A DNA stretch of 64,000 bases from Rothia sp. SD9660Na (GTDB lineage: Bacteria > Actinomycetota > Actinomycetes > Actinomycetales > Micrococcaceae): positions 868,001-932,000 of the forward strand of contig NZ_CP125946.1 of NCBI RefSeq assembly GCF_030064065.1. Reading direction: 5' to 3'. Of this stretch, positions 1 to 8,779 are shown piece after piece. Position 1 is the stretch's first letter; every line of letters begins with the position of its first letter. Under the pieces are notes generated by a model. That model was not told the DNA's origin, ran no database searches, and was given only the letters and a program-made list of their open reading frames with translations. The translations under genes and the position numbers were made by a program.

Positions 1-1
1 A

Positions 2-250
2 GCCTCGATGGTCACCCCGGGCGGTCTTGAGGTTGTTGAAGAGGGGGAGCTTGCCGGAACCCTGCTGCGCGAGCCCCGCGGCGAGGGCGGTTTTGGTTAT
101 GACCCAATTCTTGTAGCTGACGGTTTTACCGGTGAATACGCTGGTCTTTCCTGTGCCCAGGTTCCGCCCGGGGTCAAGAACGCTATCAGCCACCGCAGCC
201 AGGCCCTGGCTCAGCTTCTTCCCCACCTACAGGCCGCCCTGGCCCAGTAA
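2..250 (+). CDS. rdgB: RdgB/HAM1 non-canonical purine NTP pyrophosphatase, C-terminal part
   Basis: The family hydrolyses dITP, XTP and ITP to monophosphates and so keeps deaminated purines out of DNA and RNA; it is cytoplasmic. The gene is cut by the left edge, and only about the last 82 codons are present. The visible part carries two family hallmarks: GFGYDPI, the conserved loop near the substrate pocket, and KNAISHRSQAL, the C-terminal KN-SHR motif that contacts the base. The frame is open to the window edge. It ends 21 bp before the next plus-strand gene. In actinobacteria rdgB usually follows rph (RNase PH), which would lie to the left. The identity is secure from the motifs; the N-terminus cannot be seen. 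Confidence 0.9.
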   Translation, partial: ASMVTPGGLEVVEEGELAGTLLREPRGEGGFGYDPILVADGFTGEYAGLSCAQVPPGVKNAISHRSQALAQLLPHLQAALAQ

Positions 251-271
251 CAATCCTGTACGAGGTACCCT

Positions 272-1153
272 ATGGCAGCGCACCTTACACTCCTTGAACA
301 GATGAAGGCTCTTCCCGTGGTCACGGCGGTGATGGAGCAAGCCGGTTTGAACATACCCCGCGACCGCTGGGACGTCCGAACCACCGGCTCTGCCCACATC
401 ATCGTCAACATGGGGGCGGAGCTGAGTGTACGCATTGCCAAAACCCAGCAAACCGGGCACCTGGTGGCTCGTCGCACCGAGATCCTGCGGCGGCTGCCCC
501 AGGATCTTCCCTTTGCGGTACCCCGGCCTATTACCCGGGTCATTACCCGAAACGGCTTCACCGCTGTAGGGCTGACCTGGATCAAGGGCGAGCCCCGCCT
601 GCAGGGCTCGGCCCCGCCCAAGCAGCTTGCCACCCTGGTCAAAGCTATCCACTCGGTAGATTTCAGCGGCTACGGGCCCTACCTCGATATGGTGCACGAG
701 CACTGGGGCGGGCGTGATAACTGGGAGGTACTCCTGCGCGAGCAGGTCGTACCCCAGCTGCTCACCGGCGCCCAGAAGGTAGCCCACGCAGCCATAGACC
801 GGGTACTGGCCCTGGAACCCGCCTCACCGGTTCTTGTCCACGGCGACCTAGCCGGTCACAATATGCTCTGGAACGGCGATAAACTGGTTGGCGTTATTGA
901 CTGGGATCACGCCTCGGTAGGAGACGCGGCCGTTGACCACGCCGCCCTGGGCAACTTCTACGGCTGGGATTCCCTCTCTAAAGCGCTCGATGAAACCCAG
1001 CTGGAACGCGCCAAAATAGCGGCCCGCCTGCTACCGCTCCAGTCCCTGGCCTACACCATGCGCAACGGCATGGGCGGAGCTATCCAACGCCTGGCTGTGG
1101 AGCGCGCCGACGAATGGTACCTGGACCACCGCACCGAGGTACTTGCAGCTTAG
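272..1153 (+). CDS. Aminoglycoside/macrolide phosphotransferase-family kinase
   Basis: This 293-residue protein has the protein-kinase-like APH fold. The catalytic Brenner motif HGDLAGHN lies near residues 190-197 and the metal-binding IDWD near 209-212, so both catalytic aspartates are present. A glycine-poor N-terminal lobe carries an ETD-like stretch typical of macrolide 2'-phosphotransferase relatives. The family transfers phosphate from ATP or GTP to a hydroxyl of a small molecule, including aminoglycosides, macrolides, homoserine and choline. The substrate cannot be read from the sequence, so resistance should not be assumed. GC content matches the neighbours and no mobile element is near, which argues for a resident housekeeping or intrinsic kinase. 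Its stop overlaps the stop of the convergent glycohydrolase gene by 4 bp. Confidence 0.75.
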   Translation: MAAHLTLLEQMKALPVVTAVMEQAGLNIPRDRWDVRTTGSAHIIVNMGAELSVRIAKTQQTGHLVARRTEILRRLPQDLPFAVPRPITRVITRNGFTAVGLTWIKGEPRLQGSAPPKQLATLVKAIHSVDFSGYGPYLDMVHEHWGGRDNWEVLLREQVVPQLLTGAQKVAHAAIDRVLALEPASPVLVHGDLAGHNMLWNGDKLVGVIDWDHASVGDAAVDHAALGNFYGWDSLSKALDETQLERAKIAARLLPLQSLAYTMRNGMGGAIQRLAVERADEWYLDHRTEVLAA

Positions 1154-2304
1154 GCAACTACCCTAAGCTGCTTAAACCAAGCTGCCTCAACCAGGGCCAG
1201 CGCTTCAGTTGCGTCGGTTGTGTATGCAGGTAGGGCACCCTCGCCCCAGAGCGCTCCGAGCAGGGAGCCAACCAGGGCTCCGAGCGAATCTGAATCACCG
1301 GTGACAGCTATAGTAGCACCCAGCGCCAGAGCAACCGCCTGCTGCTGGCTTAGTTTTCCCTCAGCGACATCCGCCTCTGCTCGCAGGGCTAAGAAGAGGG
1401 CGTAGCCGAGCACATCGGGGGCTACCAGGAGTTCGCCGAAGTGGGGGCGGACGTCCGCCACCTGCGCCCCTTGCTGAGCCAGGCGGACGGCAGCGCCCAG
1501 TGCCGCGCGAGTACGTTGAGCATCACCGGGCAGAGTCTGGCTTTGCTCGACCGTGGCCAGCCAGGCCAAAACCTGCCGGGTACAGGTTTCAAGTACACCG
1601 ACCTGCGGGTTCGTTTCCCGGCCCTTCTCAGAGCCCTGCTCATGACTCCCCAGCAGGTAGCGGATCAGCAGTGCATAGGCACTGGCTGAAATAATCGCCT
1701 CGGGGTGACCGTGGGTGAGGGCCGCGGCGTGGGCAGATAGCTTGATGACGGTAGCGTCATCGGCCACCGGCAGGTAACCGAAGGGGGCAGAGCGCATGAG
1801 CGCCCCGGTGCCCAGGGCCTGCGGGTTGATGTTTTTAGAGATAAACTGCATTTCCCCCTCAGCTAGGGCCGCTAGGGTCGCCTTACCTGGGCCCCGCTGC
1901 TGGCGCATCATCTGGAGCGCATCGAGGGGGCGGGGAAGGGAGTAGGGGGCATTCTCGGGTGTAGGGTGACCTGTGCCGGTGTACCAGCGAAGATAAGCTA
2001 GCCAGATACAGGCCAGCTCATCGGCTGCCTGGCCCTCGTTGTTCCACTCCAGTACCTCTGTCAGACCGTCCAGGGTTGCCAGGGTGAGCTGGGTGTCGTC
2101 TGAAACGAGCAGGGGTTTCTGGGCGATAGCCGCGATAAGGTCGGCTCCTGTACGCCCACCCCAGCGCTCAGCAATCTGCTCCTCTGTTAGGGTTTCAGCG
2201 GGGTAGCCCAGGGCGTCCCCTAGAGCAGTACCCAGCAGGGAGCCACGCAAGGCCGACTGGTAGGCGGGGGAGAGGGCATCGGGGGCAGGAAAAACAGACG
2301 TCAT
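1150..2304 (-). CDS. ADP-ribosylglycohydrolase (DraG/ARH) family protein
   Basis: A 384-residue protein of the ADP-ribosyl-glycohydrolase family, which removes ADP-ribose from proteins or small molecules using two magnesium ions. Visible hallmarks are an N-terminal GSLLGTALGDALG, the VSDDTQLTLATLDG block with paired metal-binding aspartates, THGHPEAI in the middle, and a C-terminal GDSDSLGALVGSLLGA that supplies the second metal site. The start codon is preceded by TAGAAT and a 7-nt gap, so the mRNA may be leaderless, although GGGAG in that gap could also act as a ribosome site. It is divergent from sbcD with only 48 bp between the starts. The substrate is unknown. Alternatives within the family include crystallin-like members that have lost activity, but here the acidic residues are intact. 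Confidence 0.8.
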   Translation of the reverse strand: MTSVFPAPDALSPAYQSALRGSLLGTALGDALGYPAETLTEEQIAERWGGRTGADLIAAIAQKPLLVSDDTQLTLATLDGLTEVLEWNNEGQAADELACIWLAYLRWYTGTGHPTPENAPYSLPRPLDALQMMRQQRGPGKATLAALAEGEMQFISKNINPQALGTGALMRSAPFGYLPVADDATVIKLSAHAAALTHGHPEAIISASAYALLIRYLLGSHEQGSEKGRETNPQVGVLETCTRQVLAWLATVEQSQTLPGDAQRTRAALGAAVRLAQQGAQVADVRPHFGELLVAPDVLGYALFLALRAEADVAEGKLSQQQAVALALGATIAVTGDSDSLGALVGSLLGALWGEGALPAYTTDATEALALVEAAWFKQLRVVA

Positions 2305-2352
2305 GCTCCCTATTCTAAAGCGGGGTTAGAACAAGGCCACTAAACTAGTGGT
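2305..2352. promoter_or_regulatory. Divergent promoters for the glycohydrolase gene and sbcD
   Basis: Only 48 bp separate the two start codons. On the plus strand TAAACT (2341-2346) stands 6 nt before the sbcD ATG. On the minus strand TAGAAT stands 7 nt before the glycohydrolase ATG. Both fit a -10 box whose transcription start falls on the A of ATG, so each mRNA would be leaderless or nearly so, and the upstream promoter elements must overlap. No convincing -35 boxes were seen. Confidence 0.55.
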
Positions 2353-3498
2353 ATGCGTATCTTGCACACCTCAGACTGGCACCTGGGTCGTACCTTTCAC
2401 GGTACCTCCCTGCACTCCTATGCCGAGCAGCTACTCGATGAGCTGGTGACTCTGGTTCAGGAACAGGGCATCGACGTGGTGTTGATCAGCGGGGACGTCT
2501 ATGATCAGGCCCAGCCCCGCACCGAGACCGTGCAACTTTTTGACCGTACCCTGACCCGCCTGGTGCAGGCCGGGGCACAGGTGGTAGCAACGAGCGGTAA
2601 CCACGACTCAGCCATTCGCCTGGGTTTTGGTTCTTCTTTGCTGAGTGCTGCGGGCGTGCACCTGGTGACCTCGCAAACCCAGGTGGGCCAGCCCGTCCTG
2701 CTGTCCGCCGGGGGTATTGAGGTGGCCTTTTACGGCATACCCTACCTAGAGCCGCGCCCGATTGCTGCCCGCTGGGGCACCGAGGCCAGCCACGCGAGCG
2801 TGCTGGCTGAAGCCATGAGGAGGGTAGAAGAGGACGCCGCCACTCGCCAGGTTGCCGCCACGGTGGTGCTTGCCCACTGCTTTGCCACGGGTTCAGAGCC
2901 CTCAGAGTCAGAACGCGATATCTCGGTAGGCGGGGTACAGCAGGTGCCCGCGAGTACCTTTGCCGCCGCCAGCTACACAGCCCTGGGGCACCTGCACGGG
3001 CGGCAGAAAGTCACCGATACCGTCAGGTATTCCGGCTCTCTTTTGGCCTATTCTTTCAGCGAGCAAAACCACCGTAAGGGGGGCTGGATTATTGACGTAG
3101 CCCCTGATGGAACTACCGAGGTGAGCGAACATACCTGGCAAACCCACCTGGTGCTCAAAACCCTCAAGGGCACCCTTGATGAGGTGCTTGCCGAAAGCAC
3201 TGTGCAGGCCTACGGGCAGGCTTTTGTCAGTATTACCCTGACCGATGCTGAGCGCCCAGCCGCTGCCCTCGATAGACTCAAAGCCCACTACGAGCACGTC
3301 CAGGAACTTTTCTTCGCCCCCGAAGGCGCTGAGAGACGCCAAGAGCACAGCTACCGCCGCACCCGCGAGAGCCAGAGCGTTCAGGCTATCTGCGAGTCCT
3401 TCTACGAGCACGTGCGCGGTCGTGCCCTCAACGAGGCTGAAACCACCTATCTCATCGACGTCCTAGACCAGGCCCGCACCAGGGGAGCGAGCGACTAA
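2353..3498 (+). CDS. sbcD: SbcD, nuclease subunit of the SbcCD (Mre11-Rad50 type) complex
   Basis: A 381-residue metallophosphoesterase that, with SbcC, cuts DNA hairpins, cruciforms and protein-blocked ends. Phosphodiesterase motifs appear in the expected order: DWHLGR near residue 8, SGDVYD near 49, SGNHD near 81, then LAHCF and GHLHG. Together they supply the two-manganese site. A C-terminal capping region follows, with the family's usual length. The stop codon abuts the sbcC start with no gap, so the pair is one transcription and translation unit. There is no ribosome site before the ATG; instead TAAACT lies 6 nt upstream, suggesting a leaderless message. The many long perfect palindromes in this window are potential substrates if extruded. 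That last link is inference. Confidence 0.95.
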   Translation: MRILHTSDWHLGRTFHGTSLHSYAEQLLDELVTLVQEQGIDVVLISGDVYDQAQPRTETVQLFDRTLTRLVQAGAQVVATSGNHDSAIRLGFGSSLLSAAGVHLVTSQTQVGQPVLLSAGGIEVAFYGIPYLEPRPIAARWGTEASHASVLAEAMRRVEEDAATRQVAATVVLAHCFATGSEPSESERDISVGGVQQVPASTFAAASYTALGHLHGRQKVTDTVRYSGSLLAYSFSEQNHRKGGWIIDVAPDGTTEVSEHTWQTHLVLKTLKGTLDEVLAESTVQAYGQAFVSITLTDAERPAAALDRLKAHYEHVQELFFAPEGAERRQEHSYRRTRESQSVQAICESFYEHVRGRALNEAETTYLIDVLDQARTRGASD

Positions 3499-6400
3499 AT
3501 GCGAATTCACCGACTAGAACTGACCGCCTACGGCCCCTTCCCGGGCACCGTCACCATCGATTTTGACGATCTCAACCGAGAGGGTATCTTCCTGCTCAAC
3601 GGCCCTACCGGTTCGGGCAAGTCATCTATCCTCGATGCCATCTGCTACGCCCTTTACGGTTCCACCTCGTCGGGGCGCACCGACCTGAAATCCCGTTTCG
3701 CTGAGCCTCACGTGCAGCCTCGGGTGCTGCTGGATTGCACCATCGGCACCGACCGCTACCGGATTGACCGTAGCCCGGCCTACGAGCGCCCCAAGAAACG
3801 CGGTGAGGGCACTACCACCGAGCAGGCCAAAACCCTGATCGAGAAGTTCGATGCCGCCACCGGCAGCTGGGAACCAGACCCTGCCATCACCCGCCACAAG
3901 GACGCCGGCGACTTCATGCTCTCCGTGCTGGGCCTCAACGCCCAACAGTTTAACCAGGTTATGCTGCTACCCCAGGGGCAGTTCCAGCGTTTCCTGGTCG
4001 CTACCTCCGGGGAGCGGGAACAACTGCTTAAGCAGCTCTTTGGCACCGAGGACTTCGAGAAGGTACAGGACCTGCTCCACAGATACGCCAAGGACGCCGC
4101 CGCTGCAGCCGAGGCTGCCCAGCAGGATGTGCGGGTGCTAGAGCAGCGGGCAGAACGTGCCGAGCAGGCAGCCCGGGCCGACCAGGCCCAACGGGCCCTG
4201 GGGCAAGAGGTAAACGAAGACAGCGAAAGTCCTTCCACTCCCGAAGACTCCGGGCCTAGCTCCGTAGCGGACCTGCCCGACCACCTGCGCCAGGTACTTA
4301 GCCAGCTGGCAGATCTCATTCAGAGTCTAGAAGAGCGGCGGGACAAAACCGCCCACGAGCTCGAAACACTGGCAAACGAGCACACCGAAACCGCCCAGCT
4401 GCAAAAAGACTGGGTCACCTATCTCAAGCTCACCCAGGAACAGGAAACCCTGGCAAACGAGGAGAGCCAGATAGCTGCCAGCCGCACCCGCCTCGAAGAG
4501 CACAGGGTAGCTGCTGAGATTCTGCCTCGGGTAACAGCGGCTGAACAGGCAGCAACCGCCTATCAGCAGGCAGCAGAGCGAGCAGAAACCCACCTGGACA
4601 GTACCCGCAGGCTCCTGGCGTCCGCCCGGGAAAACCTCACCGAAACCGCCCTCGAATACGACCTACTCACCCAAGCCCAGGCCGCACTCGAAACCACCCT
4701 TACCGACGACACCAGCCAGCAGCTGAGCGAACTCACGAGCACCCACATCGACCAGCTCACCCGCTACCAGCAGGCAGAAAAAGACATCGCAAACCTGGCC
4801 GCTCAGGCACAGACCAGCACCAACAACCTCAAGGGCCTGACCACCCGCCGCACCCAGCTCACCCAGGCCCTAGAAGAAGCCCAGCAGAGCCTCACCCAGC
4901 AGCGCCAGGACTACGAGAAAACCGAGCAGGCTACCGCCCGCGAAGAAGCTGCCCGCGCCCTGCTGGCCCAGGCCCGCGACCGGGTCACCGCTGCCGACCG
5001 ACTCACCCAGGCCCGCACCAACCTCGAAGCCGCCCAGCGGGCCTCCCAAGGTGCCGAAGAAAGCCGACGGAAGGCCTCCGCCCAGACCGAAACCCTGCAG
5101 CGCCAGCGCTTTGACGCCGCCGCCCAGATTCTGGCCGAAACCCTCACCGATGGCCAACCCTGTAGCGTCTGCGGCTCCACAGACCACCCCGCCCCCGCCA
5201 GCTACGACCAAAACACACCACCCGTCACCGAAGAAGCCCTCACCCGCGCCAAGCACCAGCGCGACGTGGCAGAAGCAAAAGCCCAACAGGCGCTCGCCGC
5301 CCTGAGCGCAGCCCAGAGCACCCTCGGCCAGCTGGTAGAGCAGGGCACACCCGAACCCGAAGAAGCCCGGACAGCCCTTACCGCTGCCCAGGAGAGCCTC
5401 AGCCAGGCCCAGGCCCAGGTCGCCCACCGCAAGACCCTCGCCCAGCGCATTGCCACCGCCGAAGAAACTCTTGAGACCAGCCGGGCAGAGCTGGCCGAAG
5501 CCGAACGCCAGCACACGAGCGAAGAAGCCAAACTGCACCAGCTCACCGGCCAGCAAGAAAGCCTTGAAGCCGAGCTAGCGCCCCACCGACAGGGCCCCGG
5601 CTTCGCCGACCGTATCGCCGCCCTCAACCGGTTGACCAGGCAGCTGCCCACCCTGCTCGCCGCCTACGCCGATCGGGAGCGGCAGGCCCAAGCCCAGGCG
5701 TCCGCCCAGGAAGAACTGAACAGCGCCCTGCGCGAGGCCCAGCTCAAGGACGCCCAGCAGGTAAAAGCCCAGCTACTCACCAAGGCCCAGGCCAGCCAGC
5801 TAGAGCAGCAGATCACCACCCACCGCGACCGCACCCTGGCGGTCACTGCCCAGCTCACTAGCCCCGCCCTGGCAGCTATCGCCCAGCTCCAGGCGGACGG
5901 CGGTCAGCCACCTGCCCCCGAACAACTAGCCCAGCTCAAGGCAGCTATCGCCCAGCTCAGCGCCCAGCGCGATAGCTTCATTAGCCATGCCACCCGCCTC
6001 ACCGGTGCCCGCGAGGAGCTGCACGAGGTGCTGAGCCTGCTCGAAGCGACCCTAGAAAAGAGCCACCTTCTACTGGAAGACGCCCACCTCAAACATGAAC
6101 TCGCAGCGACCGCCACAGCAGCCCCCGGCAGCGATAACCGCCTGAATATGACGCTGACGTCCTACGTGCTGGCCTACCAGCTCGCCGAGGTCGCCGAGGC
6201 AGCCAGCGAGCACCTCGAAAAAATGACACACGGCCGCTACCGCCTGGAACACACCGACCGGGCAGAAGGGCGCAACAAGAAATCCGGCCTGGCCATCGAT
6301 ATCTTCGATGCCTGGCATAACGCTAGCCGCCGCCCCGAAAGCCTCTCAGGCGGCGAAACCTTCATGGCCTCCTTGGCCCTGGCACTGGGTCTTGCAGACG

Positions 6401-6642
6401 TCGTACAGCAGGCCAACGGCGGTATCGACATCGACACCCTCTTCGTTGACGAAGGCTTTGGCTCTCTCGATGATGAAACCCTCGAAGAGGTCATGACCAC
6501 CATTGACTCCCTGCGCGAGCGCGGGCGGGTCATCGGCCTCATCTCGCATGTGGCCGAGATGAAGAACCGCATTAACAAGCACATCGTCCTTACAAGCTCG
6601 CCCCAGGGATCCTCCCTGGTCGCAGATGCAGGAGCAGCGTGA
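3499..6642 (+). CDS. sbcC: SbcC, SMC-like ATPase of the SbcCD complex
   Basis: A 1047-residue Rad50-like ATPase that powers and tethers the SbcD nuclease. The Walker A motif GPTGSGKS lies at residues 35-42. Two very long Gln/Ala/Glu-rich coiled-coil arms follow. The zinc hook CSVC sits at 555-558, in the middle of the chain as expected for dimerisation. Near the C-terminus are the ABC signature LSGGE at about 949 and the Walker B TLFVDEGFGSLD at about 980. The start directly follows the sbcD stop, and the last 4 bp overlap the next gene as GTGA. The low-complexity arms create large open frames on the other strand, which are shadows. Confidence 0.95.
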   Translation: MRIHRLELTAYGPFPGTVTIDFDDLNREGIFLLNGPTGSGKSSILDAICYALYGSTSSGRTDLKSRFAEPHVQPRVLLDCTIGTDRYRIDRSPAYERPKKRGEGTTTEQAKTLIEKFDAATGSWEPDPAITRHKDAGDFMLSVLGLNAQQFNQVMLLPQGQFQRFLVATSGEREQLLKQLFGTEDFEKVQDLLHRYAKDAAAAAEAAQQDVRVLEQRAERAEQAARADQAQRALGQEVNEDSESPSTPEDSGPSSVADLPDHLRQVLSQLADLIQSLEERRDKTAHELETLANEHTETAQLQKDWVTYLKLTQEQETLANEESQIAASRTRLEEHRVAAEILPRVTAAEQAATAYQQAAERAETHLDSTRRLLASARENLTETALEYDLLTQAQAALETTLTDDTSQQLSELTSTHIDQLTRYQQAEKDIANLAAQAQTSTNNLKGLTTRRTQLTQALEEAQQSLTQQRQDYEKTEQATAREEAARALLAQARDRVTAADRLTQARTNLEAAQRASQGAEESRRKASAQTETLQRQRFDAAAQILAETLTDGQPCSVCGSTDHPAPASYDQNTPPVTEEALTRAKHQRDVAEAKAQQALAALSAAQSTLGQLVEQGTPEPEEARTALTAAQESLSQAQAQVAHRKTLAQRIATAEETLETSRAELAEAERQHTSEEAKLHQLTGQQESLEAELAPHRQGPGFADRIAALNRLTRQLPTLLAAYADRERQAQAQASAQEELNSALREAQLKDAQQVKAQLLTKAQASQLEQQITTHRDRTLAVTAQLTSPALAAIAQLQADGGQPPAPEQLAQLKAAIAQLSAQRDSFISHATRLTGAREELHEVLSLLEATLEKSHLLLEDAHLKHELAATATAAPGSDNRLNMTLTSYVLAYQLAEVAEAASEHLEKMTHGRYRLEHTDRAEGRNKKSGLAIDIFDAWHNASRRPESLSGGETFMASLALALGLADVVQQANGGIDIDTLFVDEGFGSLDDETLEEVMTTIDSLRERGRVIGLISHVAEMKNRINKHIVLTSSPQGSSLVADAGAA

Positions 6643-8027
6643 GCCCCCACCGTAACCCCAAGAATCGCAGCTCTTCTCCCCGCACGGGGCTGGGCTACCG
6701 GCGTGACCGCCAGCGGTCCAGTAGCCCTGACCTGCGGAATAACCTGCGGGAGAGCGTCACTCGCCTGCGTATTTCAACCGAGTACGCCCGCACCCGTATC
6801 CGCGACCTGCTGCTGGCCCACGGCTGGCGCTTCCTCTTCTTCTCCCTGCTCATGCGCCTGCCCGCAGCTATGGTGATGCTGGCGGTGATGATGATGCTGG
6901 CCGTGCAGAATAACGAGGCAACCCTCGGCGGGTACGCTGCCGGTACGGTGGGATTGAGCGCGGCTCTCATGGTGCCGGTCTACCGGTCTATTTCTGAGCG
7001 CTGGGGCCAGCGAAGAATTTTCTTTGCCGTTACCGTGCTCAATATTCTGGCCCTGATGTGGCTGATGCTGGAGTCCCTGCGCTTTGCTGAGACCAGTAGC
7101 GGGTCTATCGTCCGGTTCCTCGCAGCCTGCGCGGTGACGGGCGTGACCACCGTGCCGCTGGGGGCGATGATGCGAAGCTACTGGAGCGCCGAGTACCTCA
7201 CCACCAAGGACCGCCGTAAGCTCAACGCGTCCATTTCGCTTGAAACCATGTTCGACGTCATCGCCCTGCCTGCCGGGGCCGTGATTGCCGGTATGACCAC
7301 GGTCTTTTTGACGGCCCAGTCAGCCCTCTTTGCGGTGATTGTGCTTGATGTGCTGGGCCTGCTCATGCTGCTGTGGCGCCCGGAAAATCTACCGGTTGAG
7401 ACCCGGGACGTCAGCGGGGGCAACCGCCGCAAGCCCCTGCGCGGTGTCAGCCGCTCCCTGCTCTGGATACCCCAGCTGGGCACCATCTGCTTGGGTCTGT
7501 CCCTGGGTGCTACCCAGGCAGCTATCGTGGCCTACGCCATTTCAACCGACCAGATAGGCGTCACCGGCTTCTTGATTGCCCTCCTGGGCTTCTGTGCGGT
7601 GATTTCTGCCCTATTTGTACTCTTTGAGCGCCTGCCCATGTTCGGGTGGGGGGCCTGGCTGGTGAGCGGGGTGTGCCTGACCCTCACCGCTATGACACTG
7701 TCTCTGCCCACCTCAGCTGTGGGTATGGTGATTCCTCTGATCAGCGTGGGTCTTGCCTACGGTATTTGCCTGGTCACCATGGACTCGGTGGCCACCAGCC
7801 TCTCGGTACGTAAGAACCTGGACTTGGCTCTTTCTACCCTGCAGGCCTGTTCTCTGGGCGGTATCGCGGTGGGGTTCGTGTGGGCAGCCGATTTGAGTGG
7901 CTCCTACAGCTACCAGGTTGCCCTGATTATTCCTCTCATCGCCGCTGCGATCTACTTTTGCCTGGGGCATCTCTACGGGTTCTTGTGGCGTCGCACCTAC
8001 GAGGAGCGCCTGGCCCTGCTGCCCTAG
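6639..8027 (+). CDS. MFS-type membrane transporter
   Basis: A 462-residue integral membrane protein with a basic, Ser/Arg-rich cytoplasmic tail of about 65 residues followed by roughly 12 hydrophobic segments. SERWGQRRIF, between helices 2 and 3, resembles the MFS motif A loop, and gene length and topology fit a drug/metabolite efflux MFS protein. It starts at GTG inside the sbcC stop (GTGA overlap), so it is probably co-translated with sbcDC, although a functional link is not obvious. The substrate is unknown. It ends before a strong bidirectional terminator. Confidence is high for a membrane transporter and moderate for MFS. Confidence 0.7.
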   Translation: MSPHRNPKNRSSSPRTGLGYRRDRQRSSSPDLRNNLRESVTRLRISTEYARTRIRDLLLAHGWRFLFFSLLMRLPAAMVMLAVMMMLAVQNNEATLGGYAAGTVGLSAALMVPVYRSISERWGQRRIFFAVTVLNILALMWLMLESLRFAETSSGSIVRFLAACAVTGVTTVPLGAMMRSYWSAEYLTTKDRRKLNASISLETMFDVIALPAGAVIAGMTTVFLTAQSALFAVIVLDVLGLLMLLWRPENLPVETRDVSGGNRRKPLRGVSRSLLWIPQLGTICLGLSLGATQAAIVAYAISTDQIGVTGFLIALLGFCAVISALFVLFERLPMFGWGAWLVSGVCLTLTAMTLSLPTSAVGMVIPLISVGLAYGICLVTMDSVATSLSVRKNLDLALSTLQACSLGGIAVGFVWAADLSGSYSYQVALIIPLIAAAIYFCLGHLYGFLWRRTYEERLALLP

Positions 8028-8052
8028 CGCGTCCTCTCACCATTCCGAGCAC

Positions 8053-8088
8053 AAGGGGCCCTACCGTCAGCTGACGGTAGGGCCCCTT
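8053..8088. terminator. Bidirectional terminator, perfect 18-bp-arm palindrome
   Basis: Arms 8053-8070 (beginning AAGGGGCCC) and 8071-8088 are exact reverse complements with no spacer. The element lies between the convergent MFS and MBL genes. A purine/pyrimidine bias at the ends gives A and T residues on both strands. It most likely stops transcription from both sides. Confidence 0.8.
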
Positions 8089-8120
8089 GGTATAGGTTGA
8101 GGGAGCGGACGCCCGCGCGG

Positions 8121-8768
8121 CTAGTGGCCGCGCTTGATCCAGTTTTCGAGTTCGGGGGCTTCTAGGCCGATGCCGGTGGAGTCCCCGTGGCCGGTGAGCA
8201 CAGCGGTGGATTCGGGCAGGGTTAAGAGCTTGGTTGAGATTGACTCGATGATGGTTTCGAAGCTGGAGAAGGAGCGGCCGGTGGCACCGGGCCCTCCGTT
8301 GAAGAGGGTGTCGCCCGAGAAGAGCACGCCCTCTGAGTTCTCCCAGGAGAGGGTGGGGGCGTAGAAGCAGACGGAGCCGGGGGAGTGGCCCGGGGTTGCC
8401 AGGACGTTTAGCTCGGTGGAGCCGATGGTAATGGTATCGCCCTCTGCCAGGTCTTGGTTGAAGTCCCAGGAGGGATAGACCATCTCCCAGAGCGGACGGT
8501 CTGCCGGGTTGAGGTAGACCGGGGCCTCGAAGCGGTCGGCGGCTTCCTTGGCTGAGCGGATGTGGTCGTCGTGGGCGTGGGTCAGCAGGATTTTCTCGAC
8601 GGTGCGCCCTGCAACCTTGGCTGAAATCTTATCGACGTCGTGGGCGGGGTCGATGATGACCACGGAAGTGTCGTTGCCGATAATCCAGACGTTGTTATCG
8701 ACGTCCCAGGTGCCCCCGTCCAGGGAGAAGGTGCCGGAGGTGACAAGTCGTTCAATGCGTTCTGTCAT
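8121..8768 (-). CDS. MBL-fold metallo-hydrolase (glyoxalase II-like), mscR partner
   Basis: A 215-residue metallo-beta-lactamase-fold hydrolase. The zinc motif THAHDDH, the TPGHSPGSV block, FSGDTLF and the late LTGHGDSTG histidine are all present in order, so a dinuclear metal site is expected. AGGAG precedes the ATG. Its start lies 11 bp after the mscR stop, so both are one operon. In actinobacteria an MBL protein is typically encoded next to the S-(hydroxymethyl)mycothiol dehydrogenase, where it is thought to hydrolyse the S-formylmycothiol or related thioester product, as glyoxalase II-like enzymes do with glutathione. The fold is certain; the thioester substrate is inferred from context. 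Confidence 0.88.
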   Translation of the reverse strand: MTERIERLVTSGTFSLDGGTWDVDNNVWIIGNDTSVVIIDPAHDVDKISAKVAGRTVEKILLTHAHDDHIRSAKEAADRFEAPVYLNPADRPLWEMVYPSWDFNQDLAEGDTITIGSTELNVLATPGHSPGSVCFYAPTLSWENSEGVLFSGDTLFNGGPGATGRSFSSFETIIESISTKLLTLPESTAVLTGHGDSTGIGLEAPELENWIKRGH

Positions 8769-8779
8769 GGTGATAACTC

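Noticed and set aside
272..1153. Acquired antibiotic-resistance gene
   Set aside because: Host-like composition, no mobile element, and a broad family with many metabolic kinases; resistance cannot be claimed.
4870..5556. Long open frame on the minus strand inside sbcC
   Set aside because: It is created by the Ala/Gln/Glu-rich coiled-coil codons of sbcC, reads as Gly/Leu/Phe low complexity, and has no promoter or ribosome site.
8053..8088. The 36-bp perfect palindrome as a recombination or replication site
   Set aside because: Its position between convergent genes and similar palindromes at other convergent junctions make a terminator the simpler reading.
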